Of a DNA stretch of 8,531 nucleotides, positions 1-6,164 are shown piece by piece. Within the stretch, counting starts at the first letter, position 1; each line of letters opens with the position of its first letter. The stretch is from Balneolales bacterium (GTDB taxonomy: Bacteria > Bacteroidota > Rhodothermia > Balneolales > Natronogracilivirgulaceae). A model generated the notes under the pieces. That model did not search any database. It was not told the origin of the DNA and saw only the letters and a list, made by a program, of their open reading frames with translations. The translations under genes were made by a program, and so were the position numbers. The DNA lies in the NCBI GenBank assembly GCA_007133995.1, contig SLLP01000226.1:1-8531 (forward strand), written 5' to 3'.

Positions 1-189
1 CAACCTGTCAGGGTGAGTAGGTTCATTGATTAAAGCGGGTGATGATGCGGCAGGTGCAACAGCCGGGTATGTTTGTCGAGGTGCAACAACCGGGTATGCT
101 TGCCGAGGTGCAACAGCTGAGTCTGTTGGAGTTGAGTCTTTTGGAGCTGAGTCTGCTTCCGCCGTATTAACTGTTGCGCCGGGTGCGGA
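1..189 (-). repeat. Short tandem repeats just downstream of lemA, open in the lemA frame
   Basis: Two 27-bp direct repeats (53-79 and 80-106) differ at three positions and are followed by an 11-bp partial copy (107-117). Next to them are three 15-bp units (116-130, 131-145, 146-160). Both unit lengths are multiples of three. Read on the minus strand in the lemA frame, everything past the lemA TGA (190-192) stays open for 63 codons to the window edge. It gives a Pro/Ala/Ser/Thr-rich sequence with units such as DSAPK, DSTPT and VAPRQxYP. No ATG occurs in that frame. Because lemA already ends in the usual way, this may be a non-coding repeat tract, a formerly translated tail, or part of an unseen neighbour. 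An unrelated minus-strand ATG at 24-26 could open a next gene (MNLLTLTG...) but too little is visible to call it. Confidence 0.6.
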
Positions 190-789
190 TCAGAAGGATA
201 CTTTGGGCGCCTGGCGCTCCTCGGCTGTCTCGATCTCGAAAAGCTGGGCTTCCCTGAATCCGAACATATTGGCGAAGATGATGTTGGGGAACTTCTCGCG
301 TCCGGTGTTGTAGTGCATTACCGCGTCGTTGAACGACTGACGGGCAAATGCGATCTTGTTTTCGGTGGAGGAGAGCTCTTCGGTAAGCTGCATCATGTTC
401 TGATTCGCTTTCAGATCGGGATAATTTTCCGAGAGTGCGAACAGGCGTCCGAGTGCGCCGGAAAGGCCCTGTTCGGCACCCATCAGCTTCTTCATGGATT
501 CGGGGTCGCCGGGATCGCGGGCGGCCTGACGCTCGGCCTGCTGCGCCTGGTTGCGGGCCCGGATGACGCCCTCAAGTGTCTCCCGTTCGTGCTTCAGGTA
601 GGCCTTGGCCGTTTCCACCAGATTGGGGATCAGGTCGTAGCGGCGCTTGAGCTGCACGTCGATCTGGGCGAAGGCGTTCCTGAACCGGTTGCGCAGGGCC
701 ACCAGACGGTTGTAAATGGCGATTGGCACCGCGACCAGCACGATGAGCAGTAGTACAATGATGACAGGAAGTAAGATTGGAGTCGACAT
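190..789 (-). CDS. lemA: LemA family protein
   Basis: This is a complete 199-residue LemA-family protein, about the usual length. One N-terminal membrane segment (about residues 5-25) is followed directly by the family signature YNRLV...RNRFRNAFAQ and IDVQLKRRYDLIPNLV (about 26-58), then long helices. The conserved second block ENYPDLKANQ, the stretch STENKIAFARQ, and the C-terminal FPNIIFANMFGF are all present. The chain ends in PKVSF, a typical LemA ending, so the TGA at 190-192 looks like the true stop. The usual Trp in the first block is Phe40 here. LemA proteins are anchored in the inner membrane with a helical-bundle domain outside; their biochemical role is not settled. They often sit beside TPM-domain or M48 peptidase genes, and any such partner would lie beyond the left edge. 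No strong ribosome-binding site precedes the ATG; the start is chosen because it gives a complete membrane anchor. Confidence 0.95.
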   Translation of the reverse strand: MSTPILLPVIIVLLLIVLVAVPIAIYNRLVALRNRFRNAFAQIDVQLKRRYDLIPNLVETAKAYLKHERETLEGVIRARNQAQQAERQAARDPGDPESMKKLMGAEQGLSGALGRLFALSENYPDLKANQNMMQLTEELSSTENKIAFARQSFNDAVMHYNTGREKFPNIIFANMFGFREAQLFEIETAEERQAPKVSF

Positions 790-887
790 AAGATCTAAGA
801 TTAATGTTGGGCTGTACGGATAAATAAAAAAATTGGATCACATACTGAACTGAAAAGCTGGATTGTAACATATCGAGGGCGCCCAGT

Positions 888-917
888 ATTATACGAACGG
901 ATTCACGCAATATACAA
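888..917 (-). promoter_or_regulatory. Candidate sigma70-like promoter for lemA
   Basis: On the minus strand a perfect TATAAT (888-893) lies 18 bp downstream of TTGTAT (912-917). Transcription would begin near 880, inside the GGGCGCCC palindrome, giving a leader of about 90 nt before the lemA ATG. If the host is a Bacteroidota-type organism its main promoters may instead follow TTTG/TAnnTTTG, so this is only a sequence match. Confidence 0.4.
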
Positions 918-981
918 GTTTATCTTGTTTAATTGGGCGCAGTTATACATTGAAAAATTCGCCATTTGATGAGAGCTTTTG

Positions 982-989
982 TATGTTTG
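982..989 (+). promoter_or_regulatory. Candidate Bacteroidota-type -7 box upstream of the EEP gene
   Basis: TATGTTTG matches the TAnnTTTG consensus of Bacteroidota primary sigma factors. No TTG element sits at the expected distance upstream, so support is weak. It would give a leader of roughly 85 nt. Confidence 0.25.
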
Positions 990-1069
990 CAATGATGTGA
1001 TTTCGGGCGCCGGGCACCGTATGATCATCAGAATAACATCATTCGAATCAACATCAAACAAATCAAGGT

Positions 1070-1076
1070 GGTGAGG
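1070..1076 (+). promoter_or_regulatory. Ribosome-binding site of the EEP gene
   Basis: GGTGAGG lies four bases before the ATG at 1081 and supports that start, which also gives a complete signal sequence. Confidence 0.6.
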
Positions 1077-1080
1077 AAAT

Positions 1081-2019
1081 ATGCGGCTATCGGATACAAT
1101 CACCCTTACAGGAGCCGTTGGAATGACGGTCATGCTGACGTTTATTACCGGAGTCTGTACCGCCGGGTTCGGGATGGGGCAACCGGACCGGCGAGAGGAG
1201 GTGCGCTTCAACATGGCAACCTATAACATATACTTATATCAACCACCGGAACATCCCAACAGTTGGGAACAGCGCCGTAAACATGTGGCCAACGTGATCC
1301 GTTTCCACGACATCGCCATCTGGGGATCGCAGGAGGGTGAGCACAACCAGCTTCAGGATCTTAGGGAGATGCTTGGATACGAGTACGTGGGCGTGGCGCG
1401 CGACGACGGCGATACTCTGGGTGAGCACAGCGCCATTGTGTATGATCCCGCGCGCTTTGAGGCGCTGGACGACGGCACGTTCTGGCTGTCAAAGACGCCG
1501 GACCGGCCCTCCATGGACTGGGGCGTGAACTTCCACCGGATCTGCACCTGGGGCAAATTTCTCCACCGAGAATCGGGCGTCGAATTCTTCATCTATAATG
1601 TACATTTTGACCATCAGAGCCAGGAGGCCCGCGAAAACAGCAGCCGGATCGTCCTGGAGCATATCGACGGTCAAAATCCCGGAGGGATACCGGGCGGGGT
1701 GCCCGAGGGCATGCCGGTGGTGTTTATGGGCGATCTTAATGCGGTGCCGGGCAACCGGGCGTACGAAAAGGTGATGGAACACGGCCTGTTCAGGGATGTA
1801 ATGTTGGTGAGCCAAACCCCGCCTCACGGTCCGCCCGGCACGTTCAACGGATTCGACATCAACCGTTCGCCGGACCGCCGCATCGATTACCTTTTTGTGT
1901 CCGACCATTTCGAGGTGCGCCGGTACGGAGTGCTCACCGACACGTACCTCCATGCGGGCGGACTCCGGTTCCCGTCCGACCACTTTCCGGTGGTGACCGA
2001 AGTCACGCTGCGGCCTTAA
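1081..2019 (+). CDS. Secreted endonuclease/exonuclease/phosphatase (EEP) family hydrolase
   Basis: This 312-residue protein has an N-terminal hydrophobic segment (about 7-30) consistent with export, then a full EEP (DNase I-like) domain. Metal-binding and catalytic motifs appear in order: TYN with Asn49, GSQEG with Glu85, YNVHFDH with His175 and Asp177, MGDLNAVPG with Asp218 and Asn220, RRIDYLF, and the terminal PSDHFPV with Asp300 and His301. The pattern FNMATYNI...W.QRR..VANVIRFHD matches the EEP-1 subgroup common in Bacteroidota. EEP enzymes cleave phosphodiester or phosphomonoester bonds in nucleic acids, lipids or sugar phosphates; the substrate cannot be told from sequence. A Gly/Pro-rich loop (about 201-210) lies before the GDxN strand. 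VC near residue 26 does not form a good lipobox, so I favour a soluble periplasmic or secreted protein. The gene stands alone, divergent from lemA, with a transposase remnant after it. Confidence 0.9.
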   Translation: MRLSDTITLTGAVGMTVMLTFITGVCTAGFGMGQPDRREEVRFNMATYNIYLYQPPEHPNSWEQRRKHVANVIRFHDIAIWGSQEGEHNQLQDLREMLGYEYVGVARDDGDTLGEHSAIVYDPARFEALDDGTFWLSKTPDRPSMDWGVNFHRICTWGKFLHRESGVEFFIYNVHFDHQSQEARENSSRIVLEHIDGQNPGGIPGGVPEGMPVVFMGDLNAVPGNRAYEKVMEHGLFRDVMLVSQTPPHGPPGTFNGFDINRSPDRRIDYLFVSDHFEVRRYGVLTDTYLHAGGLRFPSDHFPVVTEVTLRP

Positions 2020-2042
2020 GCGGTACTGGCAACGAAAAAAAA

Positions 2043-2635
2043 CTCCGGCTCGATTCCATGATCAGTTCCAGACCCTGCCGGCAAAGCACTCTTGTACTGG
2101 CCATGATCTCTCAACAGATCCTTCATCCCGGCTCGAAGCTGTAAAGCGTGCGGCTCTGGCCTGCAGACGCAACGAAGCCGCTATTGCCCGCGAGGCCGAT
2201 CTTGACGGGATCTATGTGATAGGCAACAGTGAACCCAAAGAACGCCTTTCCAGCCAGGATGCCGTGAGAGGTTACAAAAACCTGTCCCAGGTCGAACAGC
2301 TGTTCCGCAGCTTGAAGGGAGTGGAAAGCCCCATCCGGCACCGCGAGGAACAGCGGGTAGGCGCGCCCATATCTTTATTTGCATGCTTGCCTGGTACGTA
2401 GAGTGGTACATGTGTAAAGCCCTTGCTCCGTTGCTGTTTGATGAACAGGAGCTGGATAAGGACAGACAGCTGCGCGATCCTGTGGCACCTGCCGGGCCAT
2501 CGGTCTCGGCAGAAAAGAAAAAAGGACACTGAAGACCCCCGAGGGACTGCCTGTGCAAAGCTTTAAGACCTTATTGGCCCATATGGACACACACCCGTAA
2601 CCGATGCCGGTTCCACTCTGCCCATTTCAAAGGCC
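2043..2635 (+). pseudogene. Decayed IS1634-type transposase with internal deletion and frameshifts
   Basis: Pieces of one transposase lie in order in different plus-strand frames. An N-terminal piece (2043-2144) includes SSRPCRQSTLVLAMI and QQILHPGSKL, then stops at TAA 2142-2144. The next piece jumps to the C-terminal catalytic part: RRNEAAIAREADLDGIY (2165-2215), then EPKERLSSQDAVRGYKNL and QVEQLFRSLKG with the family Glu. A one-base insertion near 2360 moves reading to a third frame, giving RAHIFICMLAWYVEWYM and ALAPLLFDEQELD up to TGA 2530-2532. Another shift near 2526 gives TPEGLPVQSFKTLLAHM to TAA 2598-2600, after which THTRNRCRF can be read in yet another frame. Intact members have roughly 300 residues between GSKL and the RR.EA block, so about 0.9 kb including the first catalytic acids is missing. 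It cannot encode active transposase. I could not recognise terminal inverted repeats or target duplications. Family assignment rests on remembered motifs of IS1634/IS4-group transposases. Confidence 0.85.
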
Positions 2636-2715
2636 AGAGCATCGTACCCCACCAGCTCAATTGCCTTGTCTATGGGCTCTTTCGAGACATCAAGCCGACG
2701 CTGCTCCTTACCCAT
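2563..2715 (-). CDS. Doubtful 50-residue ORF behind the transglycosylase gene
   Basis: On the minus strand the frame of the transglycosylase stays open for 72 codons past its TGA (2782-2784), to a TAA at 2563-2565. An ATG at 2713-2715 would give 50 residues beginning MGKEQRRLDVSKEPIDKAIE. The composition looks protein-like (charged and amphipathic, without the Ser/Arg bias of antisense frames). It has no ribosome-binding site, I recognise no family, and its last third overlaps the transposase remnant on the other strand. It may be a relic of a longer gene cut by the insertion, or chance. Confidence 0.2.
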   Translation of the reverse strand: MGKEQRRLDVSKEPIDKAIELVGYDALAFEMGRVEPASVTGVCPYGPIRS

Positions 2716-2781
2716 ACTGCTGATTCCCGTGCTGCTTTTCCGGTTGCTCCTTCCCAGGCTGATCCTCTGGAAGTTAATCCG

Positions 2782-3948
2782 TCATTCGCTGTAAAGCCAT
2801 TCCTGATACCTTTGCCGGCGTTCAGTCACTTTCTGCAGATAGTTTTGGGTCTCCTCATACGGCAGATTCGCGATCAGGTGATCGTAATTCTCCTGATCCG
2901 ACATCCCGTTGGCCACACCAGCCGCCTGACGGATATTCGTATTCCCCGTGTAGGCCCGGGCCACATTCCCGGCCCCTGTGTTGTACGCGCTGATGGCCAT
3001 GTACTCCAGCACGACCGGCGAGTTGACTCCACGAATATATTGTGAGGTCAGGATGTCGAAGTATGTGCAACCGAAAAGCAGATTGCTGTCCGGATCGAAC
3101 AGCAGGTCCGGACTGGGAACCCCGTCTTCGTTGCGTAGCCTGCGGAACACGTCGCGACCCGCTGTGTTAGGCACGATCTGCATCAGACCCAATGCGTTGG
3201 CATGCGATCGCGCAACGGGATTAAAGAATGATTCCGTGTGGATGATAGCCAGGATCAGAGCCGGGTCCTGATCATACCGCTCGGTATTTTGCGCCAGATA
3301 CTTCTGGAACCGCTCAGCACGTGTGCGGATGTGGTCAGGCACAAGGGTCAGGTTCACACGCATGATGCGCTTGATCTCCTGGCTGTTTCGCTCCTCAATG
3401 ACCGCCTCATCGGCAACGATCCTCGCCAGCTCCTCAATGTCGTCGGCTTCGCCCAGATCCAGCTGGTCCTCAAGGATCGGCTCATCCAGCACCTCTTCGG
3501 TGACATCGGGCAGTTCGCTCCGGGTGCCCCGGCTGCCAGCCATGGTCACCACGGCCTCCCGCACCTTGTCCCTGAGCGTCTCCTCGGTGTCACCCTCTTC
3601 GGCCAGGACTTCTACCTCCACCTTTCCCTCTTCAAAATCGACATCCCACCGAATCGTACCGTTTTGCAGATACTCGGTCCAGTTTTTGTTGGTTCGCTCG
3701 CGGAAATCCCCCCATTTCTGCTCCATTTCATCCCGAAATGCCCGGAACAACGCCTCCTGTTCGACCCGATACTCCTGAAACGCCTGTTCATCCATAATCA
3801 TGCCTTCACGGTCGAGCTGACCGAATTCCTCGAACACCTCGCGTTGCTGAGCCTGGAACTCCTCGAAAGTCTCCTGGGCGAGTGCGACCAGCGGCAGTGC
3901 AATCACCAGCGCCGTCAATATTGTGATTTGCTGTATTGTGTTTCTCAT
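2782..3948 (-). CDS. MltC-like periplasmic lytic transglycosylase
   Basis: This 388-residue protein would cleave the MurNAc-GlcNAc bond of peptidoglycan, forming 1,6-anhydromuramic ends, in the periplasm. A signal peptide (1-24) ends in ALA before Gln25. Residues about 26-90 are a charged, probably coiled-coil region (FEEFQAQQREVFEEF onward), then NWTEYLQNGTIRWDVDFEEG, which resembles the N-terminal DUF3393 domain of E. coli MltC. A strongly acidic linker spans about 115-190. The SLT domain (about 222-375) shows the catalytic Glu239 in HTESFFNP, GLMQI (254-258), and AYNTGAGNV (321-329). E. coli MltC is a lipoprotein, but no lipobox cysteine is seen here, so this one is probably soluble or held by its coiled coil. 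It is a single-gene unit facing the transposase remnant. Identity as a transglycosylase is firm; one-to-one equivalence with MltC is inference. Confidence 0.92.
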   Translation of the reverse strand: MRNTIQQITILTALVIALPLVALAQETFEEFQAQQREVFEEFGQLDREGMIMDEQAFQEYRVEQEALFRAFRDEMEQKWGDFRERTNKNWTEYLQNGTIRWDVDFEEGKVEVEVLAEEGDTEETLRDKVREAVVTMAGSRGTRSELPDVTEEVLDEPILEDQLDLGEADDIEELARIVADEAVIEERNSQEIKRIMRVNLTLVPDHIRTRAERFQKYLAQNTERYDQDPALILAIIHTESFFNPVARSHANALGLMQIVPNTAGRDVFRRLRNEDGVPSPDLLFDPDSNLLFGCTYFDILTSQYIRGVNSPVVLEYMAISAYNTGAGNVARAYTGNTNIRQAAGVANGMSDQENYDHLIANLPYEETQNYLQKVTERRQRYQEWLYSE

Positions 3949-3981
3949 AGTCTCGTTGAAATCCCCCCGTTTTTCAATATC

Positions 3982-4010
3982 ATTCTATGATAAAAACTGT
4001 ACCTTGCCTA
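3982..4010 (-). promoter_or_regulatory. Candidate promoter of the lytic transglycosylase gene
   Basis: On the minus strand TAGAAT (3982-3987) lies 17 bp downstream of TAGGCA (4005-4010), matching sigma70 boxes at five and four of six positions. A start near 3975 would leave a leader of about 27 nt containing a G-run (3963-3968) some 14 bases before the ATG. Confidence 0.3.
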
Positions 4011-4287
4011 TTGCGACCGATGGCCGATTCTGCCGTACCATCTGCCAGAATCACTACCTGAATTCCTTTCGTCTCAACTGCCGGCTTGCGTACCATTTCC
4101 GCCGATCTGATGCGCGGAATGATACATGCAAGATAGCAAATCAGTGATAAAAAAGAACAGGGTGTGAAGATTATGATCACGTACCAACAGGCGGAGTTCC
4201 ATATGCTATTTTTACGATTTATAACTATCTTCCATCTGTAGTTCACTGAACAAGCACAACATCCGCATACGATCAGTGAGCCGATGA

Positions 4288-4357
4288 TTCATGATGCGCC
4301 GGCTGCATGCGTGTTAGTCGTTCGACTCTGTCGTTCACCTTCGTGGTTCATCATGAA
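4288..4357. repeat. Inverted repeat upstream of glnS
   Basis: TTCATGATG (4288-4296) and its exact complement CATCATGAA (4349-4357) are separated by 52 bp. With a two-base bulge the arms extend to TGAT...TTCATGATG. The right arm ends 41 bp before the glnS ATG. It could form an mRNA hairpin or be a paired protein-binding site; function is unknown and chance is possible. Confidence 0.3.
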
Positions 4358-4398
4358 TTATCAACCATCCGTTATCACTCAAAACTCTTGAATCAAGC

Positions 4399-6096
4399 AT
4401 GTCTGATACCTCTCCTTCTGAAGAACGCACATCCAGGAATTTTATCGAAGAAATTATTGAAAGAGATCTGAAGGAGGGAAGGCATAAATCGGTTCTCACC
4501 CGGTTTCCCCCGGAACCCAACGGTTACCTTCATATCGGACATGCCAAGTCGATCACGCTCAACTTCGGCCTGGCCGAAAAGTACGGCGGCGAAACCAACC
4601 TTCGTTTTGACGACACCAATCCCGTCACCGAAACAGTCGAGTACGTCGAGAACATCAAGCAGGATGTACGCTGGCTAGGTTACGAATGGGCCCGGGAAAA
4701 ATACGCCAGCGACTATTTCGAGCATCTGTTTGATTTTGCCATCCGGCTCATACGCGACGGACTGGCCTATGTCGACGACTCCACCTCAGAGGAGATTGCG
4801 GCCATGAAGGGCACACCGACCCGGCCGGGTACCGACAGCCCGTACCGCTCCCGCACCCCCGAAGAGAACGAGGATCTGTTTCACCGCATGCGCGAGGGCG
4901 AATTTCCAGAGGGATCGTGCATCCTCCGTGCAAAAATCGATATGAGCTCCCCCAACATGCTCATGCGCGACCCGGTCATTTACCGTATCAAACATGCTCC
5001 GCACCACCGTACCGGTGACAAATGGTGCATCTATCCCACCTACGACATGGCACACGGACAAAGTGACGCCATCGAAAAGATTACCCACTCGATCTGCACG
5101 CTTGAGTTCATGCCGCACCGCGAACTCTACGACTGGTTGATTGACAAGCTTGATCTGTACCCGTCCCGCCAGTACGAATTTGCGCGCCTCAATATGTCCT
5201 ACACCATCATGAGCAAGCGCCGCCTGCTGAAACTTGTGGAGGATGGGATTGTGGATGGATGGGACGACCCGCGCATGCCCACCATCTCGGGCCTGCGCCG
5301 CCGCGGCTTCACGCCCGAAGCGATCCGCGATTTCTGCACCCGCATCGGCGTGGCCAAGCGCGACAACGTCATCGACGTATCCCTGCTGGAGTTCTGTGCC
5401 CGCGAGCATCTCAACAAAATATCGCTGCGCCGCATGGTGGTGTTCGATCCGGTAAAACTGGTCATCACCAACTGGCCGGATGGGGAGGTTGAGGAGCTGG
5501 AGAGCGAAAACAATCCCGAGGATGAATCCGCCGGCACAAGAAAGATCCCGTTCGGAGGCGAACTCTACATCGAACGCGAGGATTTCATGGAAGACCCGCC
5601 CAAAAAATTCTTCCGTCTGGGTCCGGGTCGCAGCGTGCGCCTGAAGAGCGCCTTTATCATCACCTGTGACGATTTCATCAGGGATGAAAACGGCCGGCTC
5701 ACCGAAATCCGTAGCCGGTATCACCCCGAAAGCAAAAGCGGGAGCGACACCTCGGGAATCAAGGCCAAAGGCACGCTGCACTGGGTCAGCATCACCCATG
5801 CGCACAAAATCGAGGTCCGCGAATACGACCGTCTGTTCACAGTTGCAAACCCATCAGAGGAGGCCGACAAAAACGACGGGAAATTTATCGATTATATCAA
5901 CTCCGACAGCCTGAACGTGGTTCCCGTGGCATATGCCGAGCCTGCCATTGCCGGCGATGCCCCCGGCAATTACTACCAGTTTATGCGCAAAGGGTACTAC
6001 TTTCCGGATAAAGCAACCACGAGGGAAAAGCAAATATATAACCGGACGGTGACCCTGCGAGATGATTGGGCCCGAAAGAGCAAGCAAGGCAAATAA
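4399..6096 (+). CDS. glnS: Glutaminyl-tRNA synthetase
   Basis: This 565-residue class I synthetase attaches glutamine to tRNA-Gln in the cytosol, using ATP. E. coli GlnRS has 554 residues, so the protein is full length. The Rossmann fold shows PPEPNGYLHIGHAKS (HIGH at 45-48) and RFDDTNP (69-75), whose first Asp is the glutamine/tRNA-end contact in this family. CIYPTYDMAHG (210-220) and THSICTLEF follow, and the KMSKS loop reads IMSKR (270-274), the GlnRS form. DPRMPTISGLRRRG leads into the two C-terminal beta-barrels that read the anticodon, which run to the end without a Gat/YqeY-type extension. GlnRS rather than GluRS is indicated by PPEPNG, MSKR and the beta-barrel anticodon domain. No Shine-Dalgarno precedes the ATG; the start is chosen because the N-terminal helix NFIEEIIERDL follows at the normal distance. 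The gene is alone and converges with serA. Confidence 0.97.
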   Translation: MSDTSPSEERTSRNFIEEIIERDLKEGRHKSVLTRFPPEPNGYLHIGHAKSITLNFGLAEKYGGETNLRFDDTNPVTETVEYVENIKQDVRWLGYEWAREKYASDYFEHLFDFAIRLIRDGLAYVDDSTSEEIAAMKGTPTRPGTDSPYRSRTPEENEDLFHRMREGEFPEGSCILRAKIDMSSPNMLMRDPVIYRIKHAPHHRTGDKWCIYPTYDMAHGQSDAIEKITHSICTLEFMPHRELYDWLIDKLDLYPSRQYEFARLNMSYTIMSKRRLLKLVEDGIVDGWDDPRMPTISGLRRRGFTPEAIRDFCTRIGVAKRDNVIDVSLLEFCAREHLNKISLRRMVVFDPVKLVITNWPDGEVEELESENNPEDESAGTRKIPFGGELYIEREDFMEDPPKKFFRLGPGRSVRLKSAFIITCDDFIRDENGRLTEIRSRYHPESKSGSDTSGIKAKGTLHWVSITHAHKIEVREYDRLFTVANPSEEADKNDGKFIDYINSDSLNVVPVAYAEPAIAGDAPGNYYQFMRKGYYFPDKATTREKQIYNRTVTLRDDWARKSKQGK

Positions 6097-6124
6097 CGTC
6101 ACACCCGCTTGCTTCATTAAATCA

Positions 6125-6164
6125 CTTGCGGATGCGGCCGTCGTCATCATCCGGCCGCCACAAG
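6125..6164. terminator. Candidate hairpin between convergent glnS and serA
   Basis: GCGGCCG (6134-6140) pairs with CGGCCGC (6152-6158) around an 11-base loop. Outer CTTG (6125-6128) and CAAG (6161-6164) extend the stem across a bulge. The structure covers the serA stop codon and lacks a T-run on either side, so it would be a weak or factor-assisted terminator. A second possible stem, AGCAAGC (6079-6085) with GCTTGCT (6107-6113), spans the glnS stop. Confidence 0.3.

Larger units (their letters stand above)
790..1080. other. Divergent intergenic region between lemA and the EEP gene
   Basis: This 291-bp AT-rich spacer must hold the promoters of both flanking genes. It contains a perfect GGGCGCCC palindrome (877-884) and two related GGGCGC cores (934-939 and 1005-1010). 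I see no RNA gene or credible small ORF in it. Confidence 0.6.
3949..4398. other. 450-bp intergenic region between the transglycosylase gene and glnS
   Basis: The stretch is AT-richer than the flanking genes and must hold two divergent promoters. A minus-strand ORF (3980-4246, 88 residues) begins MNYRWKIVINRKNS and has a hydrophobic run around residues 22-44. It lacks a ribosome-binding site, resembles nothing I know, and overlaps the proposed transglycosylase promoter, so I do not call it as a gene. A 23-codon plus-strand ORF from ATG 4174 is likewise unsupported. No T-box or other riboswitch is recognised ahead of glnS. Confidence 0.5.

Noticed and set aside
53..117. CRISPR-like or satellite array
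   Set aside because: The units are directly adjacent with no spacers, only about two and a half copies, and 27 bp; it is a simple tandem duplication.
26..313. Plus-strand ORF of 95 residues across the repeat tract and the lemA end
   Set aside because: It starts at TTG without a ribosome-binding site, lies antisense to well-conserved lemA, and its repetitive sequence is a by-product of the tandem repeats.
190..2784. Reassignment of TGA to an amino acid, suggested by open frames beyond two TGA stops
   Set aside because: Both proteins end at family-typical positions, serA ends in tandem TGA, and no TGA falls inside a conserved domain; the two open extensions can arise by chance.
3238..3990. 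250-residue plus-strand ORF opposite the transglycosylase gene
   Set aside because: It is antisense to a gene with an intact signal peptide and SLT motifs; its Leu/His-rich composition is typical of a shadow frame.
3980..4246. 88-residue minus-strand ORF with a hydrophobic segment
   Set aside because: No ribosome-binding site, no recognised family, and AT-rich intergenic composition; noted within the intergenic entry only.
4249..4398. T-box or other aminoacyl-tRNA-sensing leader ahead of glnS
   Set aside because: No T-box consensus or terminator/antiterminator pair is present; the inverted repeat alone is not enough.
4786..5805. 339-residue minus-strand ORF inside glnS
   Set aside because: It is wholly antisense to a fully conserved synthetase and has no recognisable motif; long antisense ORFs are common in GC-rich coding DNA.
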